Assembly (NCBI GenBank): GCA_903851465.1
Contig: CAINOI010000046.1
Coordinates: 1 to 38,321, forward strand
Direction of reading: 5' to 3'
DNA: 38,321 nt
Source: an uncultured Bacteroidota bacterium
Lineage (GTDB): Bacteria; Bacteroidota; Bacteroidia; Chitinophagales; Chitinophagaceae
In this document: piece by piece, positions 15,559-26,180 of the stretch
Numbering within the stretch: the stretch's first letter is position 1
Layout: each line of letters begins with the position of its first letter
Translations under genes and position numbers: made by a program
Notes under the pieces: model-generated
Told to the model about the DNA's origin: nothing
Database searches by the model: none
The model's input: the letters and a program-made list of their open reading frames with translations, nothing else

Positions 15559-17391
15559 GTGGCCGAAACAATTCATTTACTACCAGATCATATTGCCAAT
15601 CAAATTGCGGCAGGCGAAGTCATACAAAGACCAGCCAGTGCCGTCAAAGAATTATTGGAAAATGCAGTAGATGCGGAGGCTACAGAAATTAGGTTGATTA
15701 TTAATGAAGCAGGCAAATCCCTTATCCAGGTCATTGACAATGGCAAGGGTATGTCTGAAAAAGACGCTCAAAATGCATTTGCTAGGCATGCTACTAGTAA
15801 GATAAGTGTGATTGAAGACTTATTTGAAATACGCACTATGGGTTTTAGAGGCGAGGCCTTGGCATCCATTGCTGCGGTGGCACAAGTACAATTGAAGACA
15901 AAAAGACCAGAAGATGAAGTTGGCACAGAAGTCTCTATAGAAAATAGTAAAGTGATTTCAACAACACCAGTTGCAGCTCCCGTTGGCACGAGTATCAGTA
16001 TGAAAAATTTATTTTTCAATGTGCCTGCTAGAAGGAATTTTTTGAAAAGCAACTCTGCTGAACTTAAACATATTCTTGAGGAATTTACGCGGGTTGCATT
16101 GGCTTTCCCAGAGATTCATTTTAATTTAAATAACAATGGTCAAGAAGTATACCATTGGGATGGAGGCAGCTTTAAACAAAGAGCCATCCAAGTATTAGGC
16201 AACAATTATCAAAGTAAATTAGTGACAGTAGGAGAACATACAGACTACTTGACCATCTCTGGCTTTGTTGGTAAACCTGAAACTGCAAAAAAAACAAGAA
16301 GCGATCAATACTTTTTTGTCAATAGAAGATTTATTAAGAGCGCGTACTTGCACCATGCCATTGCCAATGCCTTTGATGGTTTAATTGCAAAAGATAGTTT
16401 CCCAAGTTATATTTTGTATATCGATGTAGACCCTTCTAAAGTCGATATCAATGTGCACCCAACCAAACAAGAAATTAAATTCGAAGATGATAAAATTATC
16501 TACGCATTTGTTCAAGCGGCAGTCAAACATGCTTTGGCACAGTTTAGCATTGCACCTTCTTTGGATTTTTCATTAGATGCCAATATTCAACAATTGGATG
16601 CCATTCAAAAACCATTTTCAGAAAGTCAAGTTCAGGAAACTTCTAGAAAGTCGCTGTATGAAGGCTTTACGCAAAAAAATCAAGCACATTTAATTCCTAA
16701 ATCGGCACAAGGTGGGCAGCAAGATTGGAAAGATTTTTTTACTGAACTACCGGGTGCAAATCAGGAATTCATTGTAAAACCTTCTTCGATGGGTTTATAC
16801 AAAGAAGATGCCTCTTTATCAGTTCCAGAAGATGCATTTTTGATGCAGTTGCATCAAACCTATATCATTGCACCAACTAAGAGTGGACTAATCATCATCC
16901 ACCAACAATTGGCACACGAAAGGATCTTATACGAAAAATACCAAAAAGCAAGTGCACAGCCACATGCAACACAAAAAAGTTTATTTCCAGTGGTATTGGA
17001 ATTAAGTGCAAGTGACGCTGTATTGCTAGAAGAAATGGTGGAAGATCTTGCCAATATTGGTTATGAAATAGAAGCCTTTGGTCAAAATAGTTTTATCATT
17101 CAAGGTATCCCAGCAGACGTGCTTGCAGGTAACGAAAAGAATGCTATCGAACTTTTACTAGAACAATTTAAACATTTTAGTGCCGATTTGAAATTCAGTA
17201 AAAGAGAAAAATTAATTCGTTGCATGGCACGTCAAATGGCTATTAAAGCGGGCCAAAATCTTGGACAAAAGGAAATGCATAGCTTGATTGAATCACTCAG
17301 CGAATGTGATATTCCAAATAACACTGCCTCTGGAGCACCTACCTTTATTGAATTCAATGAAGATTACCTAGATCGTTTGTTTAGTAAGTAA
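15559..17391 (+). CDS. mutL: DNA mismatch repair protein MutL
   Basis: 610 residues. The N-terminal GHKL ATPase has all key motifs: KELLENAVDA, VIDNGKGM and GFRGEALASI, followed by the transducer domain to about residue 330. A linker leads to the C-terminal dimerisation domain (about 430-610). In MutL proteins with nicking activity this domain contains DQHAxxERxxYE; here the site reads HQQLAHERILYE from H448, so the first Asp and the His are replaced while the glutamates remain. The C-terminal CPHGRP-type motif reads NTASGAP. Mismatch-repair coordination with MutS is expected, but intrinsic endonuclease activity is doubtful. The start is GTG at 15559, which gives the canonical opening (ETIHLLPDHIANQIAAGEV). 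It converges on the carboxypeptidase gene with only four bases between the stops. Confidence 0.96.
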   Translation: MAETIHLLPDHIANQIAAGEVIQRPASAVKELLENAVDAEATEIRLIINEAGKSLIQVIDNGKGMSEKDAQNAFARHATSKISVIEDLFEIRTMGFRGEALASIAAVAQVQLKTKRPEDEVGTEVSIENSKVISTTPVAAPVGTSISMKNLFFNVPARRNFLKSNSAELKHILEEFTRVALAFPEIHFNLNNNGQEVYHWDGGSFKQRAIQVLGNNYQSKLVTVGEHTDYLTISGFVGKPETAKKTRSDQYFFVNRRFIKSAYLHHAIANAFDGLIAKDSFPSYILYIDVDPSKVDINVHPTKQEIKFEDDKIIYAFVQAAVKHALAQFSIAPSLDFSLDANIQQLDAIQKPFSESQVQETSRKSLYEGFTQKNQAHLIPKSAQGGQQDWKDFFTELPGANQEFIVKPSSMGLYKEDASLSVPEDAFLMQLHQTYIIAPTKSGLIIIHQQLAHERILYEKYQKASAQPHATQKSLFPVVLELSASDAVLLEEMVEDLANIGYEIEAFGQNSFIIQGIPADVLAGNEKNAIELLLEQFKHFSADLKFSKREKLIRCMARQMAIKAGQNLGQKEMHSLIESLSECDIPNNTASGAPTFIEFNEDYLDRLFSK

Positions 17392-17395
17392 AAAA

Positions 17396-18685
17396 CTATA
17401 ACCCTTTCGTCACTTTGGTTAAATAAGTTTCAACGGCTCGTCTAACTTGCGCACTTGATGAACTCATATGGTTCGCAACCAATACCGAAAAATATAATTT
17501 TTGTTGTTTAGGTGTGTAAATAAATCCACTCAATGCAACCTGTCCACCCAGTGTGCCTGTTTTAGCATACATGGTTCCTGGGAAATTTTTGTAATAGGCA
17601 GAAATAGTACCTTCCCCTCCTTTTTCAAAAATATTTTTTACACGAGCTTCGCCAAATTTAGCTTGCATCTGTTGTAAAATAGCAATAAAATTTTCGGGGG
17701 TATTTAAATTGTAGCGACTTAAACCACTACCATCTGCCCAACGCATAGGTTGAGGTAGGTCAGTAAAGAATAGTTTTTTAGCACTGTCAATCAATGCTGC
17801 ATCATCCATCTTGCCAAATAATTGCTCACTAGCCATTAAAACAATTTGGTCTGCATAAAAATTATCGCTACGAAGCATCATGATCTTTAACAAGCTATCT
17901 GTAGGGACCGTTTTAATAGTCTTATAGCTGCTTGATGGCAATGTTGATTTATTCTGAAAGCTGATTGTTTTTCCTAAAGTATCCTTTAACAAACCAACTG
18001 CTAAAAGCATTGGTGCAACTTCTTGGCTAAATGGGACTTGAAAATATTTACTTTTATTATTTTCATTCGTTGTAAAAAAGCGATTCCCCGTCCTATTTCT
18101 TGACCAGTTTTTTTCTTCTACTTTGTCTAAGTCAACAATATCTTTAAAAAAATAAAAAGGCTTGATAGCTGTTAATTTTTTATTGCTTTGGTAAAAGTGT
18201 ACCACATTACCATAGATCGGCATCCTGCTTCTTTCTGGCTGATAATCTTCGGCATAATCAGCCCAGGACCAACCACTTCCAAATATTTCAAATTGATCTT
18301 GATTGTTGCCAACTAATACTACCTGCTTTTTTGTATTTTTAATGATGTCCACTACAGGTTGATATCTAAATTCAGGGTGCATAAAACTAGGATCCCCCAA
18401 TGGCATCAAAAATAAAGTATCTGTATTTTCTGCCATCTTCCACCCTGGCAAAGAATCTCCTAAAAATTGTAAGCCTAAATAAGTAGCTAAAATTTTTGTG
18501 TTACTTGCTGGTGTAAAATAATGATCGCCTTGGTATTTGGTCAACCACTGCCCCTTGGTATCATTGTAAATAGCAATTCCAATATGAGCGCCCTTTACGC
18601 CCTCAGCACTCAGTAATGTTTTTTGTGCTTGACGAACAGCGCATGCACTTAATACCAAGGCAATTGCTGTAATAATAAATAGCAT
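17396..18685 (-). CDS. dacB: D-Ala-D-Ala carboxypeptidase/endopeptidase, PBP4 (class C, S13) family
   Basis: About 429 residues from the preferred ATG at 18685. That start gives a lipoprotein signal MLFIITAIALVLSAC; an in-frame ATG at 18742 would add 19 residues and overlap the upstream gene by 28 bases. The penicillin-binding motifs are all present: SNTK (SxxK) in TPASNTKILATYLG, SDN (SxN) in LRSDNFYADQ, and KTGT in MYAKTGTLGGQ. The enzyme should trim the terminal D-Ala of stem peptides and/or cut cross-links in the periplasm; the predicted lipid anchor would tether it to a membrane. It follows the arginase-like gene on the same strand within about 30 bases. Confidence 0.93.
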   Translation of the reverse strand: MLFIITAIALVLSACAVRQAQKTLLSAEGVKGAHIGIAIYNDTKGQWLTKYQGDHYFTPASNTKILATYLGLQFLGDSLPGWKMAENTDTLFLMPLGDPSFMHPEFRYQPVVDIIKNTKKQVVLVGNNQDQFEIFGSGWSWADYAEDYQPERSRMPIYGNVVHFYQSNKKLTAIKPFYFFKDIVDLDKVEEKNWSRNRTGNRFFTTNENNKSKYFQVPFSQEVAPMLLAVGLLKDTLGKTISFQNKSTLPSSSYKTIKTVPTDSLLKIMMLRSDNFYADQIVLMASEQLFGKMDDAALIDSAKKLFFTDLPQPMRWADGSGLSRYNLNTPENFIAILQQMQAKFGEARVKNIFEKGGEGTISAYYKNFPGTMYAKTGTLGGQVALSGFIYTPKQQKLYFSVLVANHMSSSSAQVRRAVETYLTKVTKGL

Positions 18686-18714
18686 TTTAAACCAATTCTC
18701 AAACTTATAGTTTG

Positions 18715-19848
18715 TTACTCTCTTTCTAGTGCTCTTAACCATCTTTCTGGAATTTCGTTATTGGAAGCTATTAAATAATCCTTGTAACTACAAGGCATCC
18801 ATTCACCATTGTGTGATTTCATCCACCATCTGCCTGTGCTTTTACTTTGTAAAAACTGTGTATCAATATCTGAAAAAGCAATTTGAAATTCTTTAAAACG
18901 ATCTAAATCGGTGAGGGGCGCTTCTTTTTTACCACGATGTACCCCGTCAATGATATACCATATCATTTGCGCCATTTGAATGGCTGTTAATCCATGGTGG
19001 TCTAGTTCTGCTTGGTATCCAAATAAGCCAATAGAACTTGTTTTCCAACTCATCCCAGCATACTGCATCAATACACAGGCTTCTTCTCCATTAAATCCAT
19101 TTGTGGTAATGATATTGGCGGGTGCTTGTGCGTGCTGAATTGCACTAATATCAAAACTCATCATATGACTATCTCTAATAACTGGCTCCATCTCTTCGAT
19201 ACTTTCACGAACCACACCCAATCTAAAACAGTCAAACCTTAATTTATCAATCGTCTCAAGCATATGCGGATGCATAAAATAGCTTTGGAAACCAATATGC
19301 GCATAATGGTTTAGATGATTCGGTAACCCAGTAAATAGTTCTTCTAAAAAATGATCCGATGGTAATCTGGCTTCTAAGTCTAGATCGATTTTAGCATCGG
19401 CCACCACCGCATTCACTAAAGTTGGAATAGCGGTGTAGGCATGGTATTGAGGCAGGGTTAAATCATGAGACCCTCCCATGATGACCACTTTTTTATTTTG
19501 AAGGATCAATTCTGCAATCACTGTTCTTAATGCAGCATAACTATCTTGAATAGACTGCCCAAGTTTTACATTCCCAATATCTGCTATTGTTACCTGAGCA
19601 TGCCAATAATATAAATTGTACAAAGCAGCTCTAACCGCATTGGCTGCTTCAAAACCATTCAATGCAAATCCAGCGCCCCTGCACTCACCTGCACCAATCA
19701 ATACAATATCTGCATCCGAGATATCTGGCAATTGATTTTCATAAGATTTAATATGCTTGCCAAGCTGGGTATCCCGATAACCTTCGTCTTTTGACAAAAA
19801 AGACAGGTTAATAGGTTCTACAAAGTCTTGGATAGAGGACAATGACAT
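18715..19848 (-). CDS. Arginase-fold (formimidoylglutamase-like) protein with altered metal site
   Basis: 377 residues with the ureohydrolase layout: IMGGSHDLTLPQYHAY (GGSHD 125-129), VADAKIDLD (151-155) and MMSFDISAI (231-235). In active enzymes these are GGxHS/T, DAHxD and SFDxDxxDP and hold two Mn ions. Here His128, Asp151, Asp155 and Asp233 remain, but Lys153 replaces the DAHxD histidine and Ser235 replaces the second Asp of SFDxD. The automatic label 'formimidoylglutamase' is therefore unsafe: it may be a one-metal enzyme or a non-catalytic relative. No other histidine-utilisation gene is nearby. The last ~90 residues ('TDLDRFKEFQIAFSDIDTQFLQSKSTGRWWMK...') look like an extra C-terminal extension. 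It starts 60 bases after the response-regulator stop and precedes dacB. Confidence 0.85.
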   Translation of the reverse strand: MSLSSIQDFVEPINLSFLSKDEGYRDTQLGKHIKSYENQLPDISDADIVLIGAGECRGAGFALNGFEAANAVRAALYNLYYWHAQVTIADIGNVKLGQSIQDSYAALRTVIAELILQNKKVVIMGGSHDLTLPQYHAYTAIPTLVNAVVADAKIDLDLEARLPSDHFLEELFTGLPNHLNHYAHIGFQSYFMHPHMLETIDKLRFDCFRLGVVRESIEEMEPVIRDSHMMSFDISAIQHAQAPANIITTNGFNGEEACVLMQYAGMSWKTSSIGLFGYQAELDHHGLTAIQMAQMIWYIIDGVHRGKKEAPLTDLDRFKEFQIAFSDIDTQFLQSKSTGRWWMKSHNGEWMPCSYKDYLIASNNEIPERWLRALERE

Positions 19849-19852
19849 GGGC

Positions 19853-19880
19853 TAAAATTATCTATAAATACTAACGCAAA
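19853..19880 (-). promoter_or_regulatory. Candidate promoter for the arginase-like gene
   Basis: On the minus strand TTTG (19877-19880) is followed 16 bases later by TAATTTTA (19853-19860), one base off TAnnTTTG. The box ends four bases before the ATG, again implying a nearly leaderless message. The spacing is slightly short. Confidence 0.35.
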
Positions 19881-19908
19881 TTTTGCCCAAACATTGCGTA
19901 AAGGGAGA

Positions 19909-20607
19909 TTAATCTTGGAATTTATAGCCTACCCCTCTCATGGAAATAAAGTGTTTTGGGTGCTTAGGGTCTATTTCGAAGTACTTTCTAAAATTAAGTA
20001 TGAAATTATCGATGGTTCTGGTATTTGGGAAGACTTGGTAACCCCAAACCAATTGGAGTATCTTTTCCCTAGTGACCACGGTATTTTTATGTTCAATGAG
20101 TAGCTTTAATAATAACAATTCTCTTTTAGTTAGGGTGATTTTTTGCCCAGTGGCAAGCATTACCTCTGATGCATTAAAATCGATGCTATGTCCTTTAAAT
20201 TGGTAATTATCCATCTGCGGGGAAGCATTCAACTGTTGAACTTGCTTTTGTATGAGCTTTGCAACCCTTAAAAGCAATTCTTCTAAATTAAATGGCTTAG
20301 TCAAATAGTCATCCGCACCCAATTTTAATCCTTGTACCCTATTTGCACTTGTATTTTTTGCACTTAATATTAAAATAGGGGTTTGGTTGTTGTTCAATCG
20401 CATCCGTTCGGTGATACTAAAGCCATCCATAGAAGGTAACATGATATCCAAAATCAGTAAATCATAATGGGCGGATTGTATTTTCTTTAAAGCCTCCCCA
20501 CCATCAAATGCAGAATCCACTTCGTAGCCCTCCATCTCTAAATTTAGCTTCAAAGCCTCATGAAGGTGCTCTTCATCTTCCACTAATAAGATACTATGTT
20601 TTTGCAT
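19909..20607 (-). CDS. OmpR-family response regulator
   Basis: 232 residues. The receiver domain covers about 1-120, with acidic pocket E10/D11, phospho-acceptor D54 (LLILDIMLPSMDG), S82 and K104 (YLTKPF). The C-terminal winged-helix DNA-binding domain covers about 135-232 ('LTKRELLLLKLLIEHKNTVVTREKILQLVWGYQ', then RTIDNFILNFRKYFE and RGVGYKF). It is a phosphorylation-controlled transcription factor and the partner of the kinase encoded two bases upstream. It is the last gene of the yicC-gldH-kinase-regulator unit. The target genes cannot be read from sequence. Confidence 0.96.
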   Translation of the reverse strand: MQKHSILLVEDEEHLHEALKLNLEMEGYEVDSAFDGGEALKKIQSAHYDLLILDIMLPSMDGFSITERMRLNNNQTPILILSAKNTSANRVQGLKLGADDYLTKPFNLEELLLRVAKLIQKQVQQLNASPQMDNYQFKGHSIDFNASEVMLATGQKITLTKRELLLLKLLIEHKNTVVTREKILQLVWGYQVFPNTRTIDNFILNFRKYFEIDPKHPKHFISMRGVGYKFQD

Positions 20608-20609
20608 GA

Positions 20610-21590
20610 TTAGTCTGCCTTGAGTTGGACCACAAAAATACTTCCTTTAGGTTGATTTGGCTTAACGAAAATTGATCCAGCGTGGAAGCTGACAATTTTT
20701 TTACATAAATACAACCCCAATCCTGTACCCTTAGTTGATCTGGTTTGTTCCGCACCCACTCTATAAAATTTATCAAATACTTTTGACCTTTCCTCTAATG
20801 CAATCCCAACACCTTGGTCTTTGACAGTTAATTCAATATTATTTTCAATTAAATGCAAGTCAATAAAAATAGGTGTTGCCGGATCAGCATATTTATTCGC
20901 ATTGTCCAATAAATTATTAATCATCAACTGCAATAATAAAGGTTCACCTTGTAGTTGAATAGATGCATCAATCGAAGGAATGCATTTTCTATTGGTATAT
21001 CGCTCTTCGAAAGATTGTACACATTGAACTGCAATGGCTGAGAGATCCACAGCTTGTTTGCTATTTTCATATTGTCCCATTTCGAATTGAGAAGCTAATA
21101 AAATATTATTGCACAAAGCATCTAATCTTTTTGTTTCTTTAATCGTATTCTCAATTAAATGTTGTTGCTGTGCAGGCTGTAAGTCTCTTTTTATAATTGT
21201 CTCTAAATTTAATTGCGTGACGGCAATAGGTGTCTTGAGTTCATGTGTGACCGCCATCATGAAATTTTGTTGTAATGTCGAATACTTTAATTGCTTCAAT
21301 AATGAACGGTACACATAAATAGCACCTAAAAGAAAAAGCAACAAAAATGTCAAGCCTTCTCCAATATATTGTTTTGTTTTTCTAACAGCAAATGCTTCAA
21401 TGGTTGCTATATGCTGCTGGTCTATTTCACCTCTTGCTTTTAAGGTTTCAATTTTTGTAGCTGTTAGTAAATCATTTTGCTTAACAAGGGCTACGTACCA
21501 CCAAATAAATGCAGCGACCATGTATGTTAGAAATAACCAATAAATAATTCTAACCCATACTAATTTTGATATGGAAAATGGCATGCGCAT
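20610..21590 (-). CDS. Membrane sensor histidine kinase
   Basis: 326 residues. Two transmembrane segments (about 10-35 and 79-96) enclose a periplasmic stretch of only about 43 residues, too small for a standard sensor domain. The H-box VTHELKTPI has the phospho-accepting His116. The ATPase domain shows N-box NNLLDNANKY (225-234), G1 DQGVGI (258-263), F-box FDKFYRVG and G2 GTGLGL (288-293). It has no HAMP or PAS domain. It should phosphorylate the regulator encoded two bases downstream. It starts one base after the gldH stop, so it is translationally tied to an envelope/gliding lipoprotein gene, suggesting (inference) that it monitors the cell envelope. Confidence 0.95.
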   Translation of the reverse strand: MRMPFSISKLVWVRIIYWLFLTYMVAAFIWWYVALVKQNDLLTATKIETLKARGEIDQQHIATIEAFAVRKTKQYIGEGLTFLLLFLLGAIYVYRSLLKQLKYSTLQQNFMMAVTHELKTPIAVTQLNLETIIKRDLQPAQQQHLIENTIKETKRLDALCNNILLASQFEMGQYENSKQAVDLSAIAVQCVQSFEERYTNRKCIPSIDASIQLQGEPLLLQLMINNLLDNANKYADPATPIFIDLHLIENNIELTVKDQGVGIALEERSKVFDKFYRVGAEQTRSTKGTGLGLYLCKKIVSFHAGSIFVKPNQPKGSIFVVQLKAD

Positions 21591-21591
21591 C

Positions 21592-22065
21592 TTATAAAGC
21601 AGCTTTTTCTATTCGAATGCCTGTAGATAAAATGTTTTGTAAAGGGTCTTCGCGCATCGTGTGCTTGATAATAAAAGTATGCATACCGTATTTTAATTTA
21701 ACAGGCTTGGAATACAATGGAATGCGTTGATCATAAAGATCATCCATCCCAGTGCCTAACCAGCCTTTTTGATCATCTGCTAAATTTAAATTGAAGGCTT
21801 CTTTCTTCGATGGTTCGCTTGCACTGCTATGATTCAGCTCAATCCAGATATTTTTATAATGATACGAGTTATGGTGTCTGATGACAAAAATAACTTTATA
21901 CAATTGATTGGTATCGGTGATATTGAATAAATATTTTTCTGGCTTAACGCTATTCCATTGATGGTCTGGATGAATTGTATTTTGTTCAGACAAGGGTATT
22001 GTTTGACAAGCAGCTATGCTGATTACAAAACAGATGCCGCATACTATACGATAATACTTCCCCAT
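21592..22065 (-). CDS. gldH: Gliding motility lipoprotein GldH
   Basis: 157 residues with a lipoprotein signal (MGKYYRIVCGICFVISIAAC; acylated Cys20). The core matches GldH in order: 'YKVIFVIRHHNSYHYKNIWIEL', 'FNLNLADDQKGWLGTGMDDLYDQRIPL', then 'GMHTFIIKHTMREDPLQNILSTGIRIE'. From Flavobacterium genetics, GldH is one of the lipoproteins needed for gliding and for type IX secretion-linked surface movement, though the biochemical role is not settled. Its stop is one base from the kinase start and its start abuts the yicC stop, so it sits inside a four-gene unit. No other gld, spr or por gene is present in this window. Confidence 0.9.
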   Translation of the reverse strand: MGKYYRIVCGICFVISIAACQTIPLSEQNTIHPDHQWNSVKPEKYLFNITDTNQLYKVIFVIRHHNSYHYKNIWIELNHSSASEPSKKEAFNLNLADDQKGWLGTGMDDLYDQRIPLYSKPVKLKYGMHTFIIKHTMREDPLQNILSTGIRIEKAAL

Positions 22066-22941
22066 TTATAATACATTTAAAATTTGCTCTTTTGCTTTTT
22101 CTAACTCATCCTTCATTACAATCACAGCTTTTTGAATATCCACATCATTGGCCTTAGATCCAGTTGTATTTATTTCTCTACCCATTTCTTGTAATACAAA
22201 TGATAATTTTTTTCCTTTATTAGGATCTTTTTCGGCAAGGATAGATTTAAAATAAGCACAATGATTTGTTAATCGAACGCGCTCTTCTGAAATATCAATT
22301 TTTTCGATATAATAAATCAATTCTTGCTCAAGACGATTGTTGTCATACTTATCTGGTCCTACATTTTGTTCTAATAATTTAATCAAGCCGTCTTTTATTT
22401 TAGTTCTTCTATTTGGCTCAAGCACAGCAATCTCAGCCTGTTGTGCTTCAATTCCCGCAACACGTTCTAATAAATCCAACTCAATGGATTTTCCTTCTTG
22501 TTGTCTATGCTCATTTAATAAATCAATGGCTTGTTTTAATAAACCAAAAATAGCTTGCTTTTCTTCATCAGATAAAACTTCGTTGGTTGAAGAAACCACA
22601 TCTGGCATTTTTAACAATGTGCTTAAAATATTTTCCTTTCCAATACCAAGCTCATCCGCTAGTTCAACAATGGGCTGGTAATAGGATTTTGCTAGTTCTT
22701 TATTGATATTCACCGGCTTTAAAGCACCATTTGATCTAACTGCAATGGAACACTCCACACTACCTCTAAAAAGGTGTTCATTCAAAGTATTTCTAATTTC
22801 AACTTCGATTGGTTTTAATAAGGAAGGGATATTTAAACGAACGTCAAATTGCTTTCCGTTTAAAGACTTGACTTCCACCAAAAGTGTTTTGTCATTGAAT
22901 GTCATTTCTGCCCTTCCATAACCCGTCATTGAATACAACAT
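22066..22941 (-). CDS. YicC/YloC-family endoribonuclease
   Basis: 291 residues, the normal family length. The N-terminal YicC domain begins MLYSMTGYGRAEM and contains 'VEVKSLNGKQFDVRLNIPSLL'. The C-terminal DUF1732 part has 'RLTNHCAYFKSILAE' and 'KKLSFVLQEMGREINTTGSKANDVDIQ'. E. coli YicC is reported to act on small RNA turnover, and the family is considered an endoribonuclease. It is the first gene of the unit that runs without any gap into gldH; the more usual partner gmk is not adjacent here. It is divergent from ligA across 85 bases that contain paired inverted repeats. Confidence 0.93.
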   Translation of the reverse strand: MLYSMTGYGRAEMTFNDKTLLVEVKSLNGKQFDVRLNIPSLLKPIEVEIRNTLNEHLFRGSVECSIAVRSNGALKPVNINKELAKSYYQPIVELADELGIGKENILSTLLKMPDVVSSTNEVLSDEEKQAIFGLLKQAIDLLNEHRQQEGKSIELDLLERVAGIEAQQAEIAVLEPNRRTKIKDGLIKLLEQNVGPDKYDNNRLEQELIYYIEKIDISEERVRLTNHCAYFKSILAEKDPNKGKKLSFVLQEMGREINTTGSKANDVDIQKAVIVMKDELEKAKEQILNVL

Positions 22942-22963
22942 AAGTATACCATTATTTAGTTCA

Positions 22964-22971
22964 TAAAGGTA
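22964..22971 (-). promoter_or_regulatory. -7-like box for the yicC-gldH-kinase-regulator unit
   Basis: On the minus strand this reads TACCTTTA, one base off TAnnTTTG, 22 bases before the yicC ATG. A TTG lies 16 bases upstream, within the nearby palindrome GCTTGCAAGC, giving a plausible -33 element. Confidence 0.4.
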
Positions 22972-22982
22972 TTAAATAATGA

Positions 22983-23013
22983 GCTTGCAAGCGCTAAAGT
23001 TTGTACTTTAGCG
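22983..23013. repeat. Nested inverted repeats in the yicC-ligA divergent promoter region
   Basis: The palindrome GCTTGCAAGC at 22983-22992 adjoins an inverted repeat of CGCTAAAG (22992-22999) and CTTTAGCG (23006-23013) with spacer TTTGTA. Both sit between the two divergent starts, the second ending 13 bases before the ligA ATG. It could be a regulator operator or an mRNA hairpin at the ligA 5' end. There is no T-run, so it is not a terminator. Confidence 0.6.
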
Positions 23014-23023
23014 AAGATTTTAG

Positions 23024-25120
<2,097 letters not shown>

Positions 25121-25158
25121 TTTTTTATTGCTAATGATTAAGAACGGTAATGCCTTTT

Positions 25159-26157
25159 TTAAATCATATTTTTTGATAACAAATATTCTGCTATCTGAAC
25201 TGCATTGGTAGCGGCACCTTTACGAAGGTTATCACTTACAATCCACATGTTTAAAGTTTTGGGCTGCGTTTCGTCTCTACGCAATCTGCCTACAAATACA
25301 TCATCTTTTTCGTGCGCCCACAATGGCATTGGATAAAATTGAGCAGCATCATCTTGTTGCACTACCACGCCAGGTGCCTTTGCTAATAAAGCAGTCAATT
25401 CTTTCAAATCATATTCATTGTGAAATTCTACATTCACACTTTCACTATGTCCGCCAACGACTGGAATACGAACAGTGGTTGCAGTCACTTTTATCGAATC
25501 ATCTTGCATGATTTTGCAAGTCTCTTTGACCATTTTCATTTCTTCCTTGGTATAACCATTTTCTAAAAACACATCAATCTGAGGAATCACATTTAAATCG
25601 ATTGGGTATTTATAAGCCATTTGGTCGGCTGATAATTGTTCACCTTTGCGCTCGTTGAACAATTGATCTACGGCTTGCTTACCTGTTCCAGTGACACTTT
25701 GGTAGGTGCTTACTACAACTCTTTTAATGTTGTATTGCTCATGTAAAGGTTGCAATGCCACCACCATTTGAATGGTTGAACAGTTAGGATTCGCGATAAT
25801 AAAATCATCTATTGTTAATACAGATGCGTTCACCTCTGGCACCACTAATTTTTTTGTTGGATCCATCCTCCATGCCGAAGAATTATCAATCACCCGAATG
25901 CCTGCAGCAGCAAATTTAGGTGCCCACTCCAAAGAAGTTGTTCCACCAGCAGAAAAAATGGCAACAGCAGGTTGTGCAGCAATACCATCTTCCATACTCA
26001 CCACTTTATATTGCTTACCATTGAAGCTTACCTCTTTGCCTACAGAACGTGCCGAGGCAACTGGGATGATTTCAGTTACAGGGAAATGACGCTCTGCAAG
26101 TATTTCTAACATTTTAGTGCCTACTAAACCTGTGGCACCAACGACTGCAACTTTCAT
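25159..26157 (-). CDS. asd: Aspartate-semialdehyde dehydrogenase
   Basis: 332 residues, normal length. The N-terminal Rossmann motif is VAVVGATGLVGTKM. The catalytic cysteine is C126 in IANPNCSTIQM and the catalytic histidine H237 in VVGGHSESVNVE. The substrate-region motif 'STYQSVTGTGKQAV' is present. It reduces aspartyl phosphate to aspartate semialdehyde with NADPH, the branch point to diaminopimelate/lysine, threonine and methionine. It starts 23 bases after the PfkB-type kinase stop on the same strand, so the two are probably co-transcribed, though a metabolic link is not evident. Confidence 0.97.
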   Translation of the reverse strand: MKVAVVGATGLVGTKMLEILAERHFPVTEIIPVASARSVGKEVSFNGKQYKVVSMEDGIAAQPAVAIFSAGGTTSLEWAPKFAAAGIRVIDNSSAWRMDPTKKLVVPEVNASVLTIDDFIIANPNCSTIQMVVALQPLHEQYNIKRVVVSTYQSVTGTGKQAVDQLFNERKGEQLSADQMAYKYPIDLNVIPQIDVFLENGYTKEEMKMVKETCKIMQDDSIKVTATTVRIPVVGGHSESVNVEFHNEYDLKELTALLAKAPGVVVQQDDAAQFYPMPLWAHEKDDVFVGRLRRDETQPKTLNMWIVSDNLRKGAATNAVQIAEYLLSKNMI

Positions 26158-26180
26158 ATTTTCAATTAAAAAAATGATGG

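Noticed and set aside
19906..19915. Palindrome AGATTAATCT at the response-regulator stop codon as a terminator
   Set aside because: It has no GC core and no T-run on the minus strand, so it is unlikely to stop transcription before the arginase-like gene.
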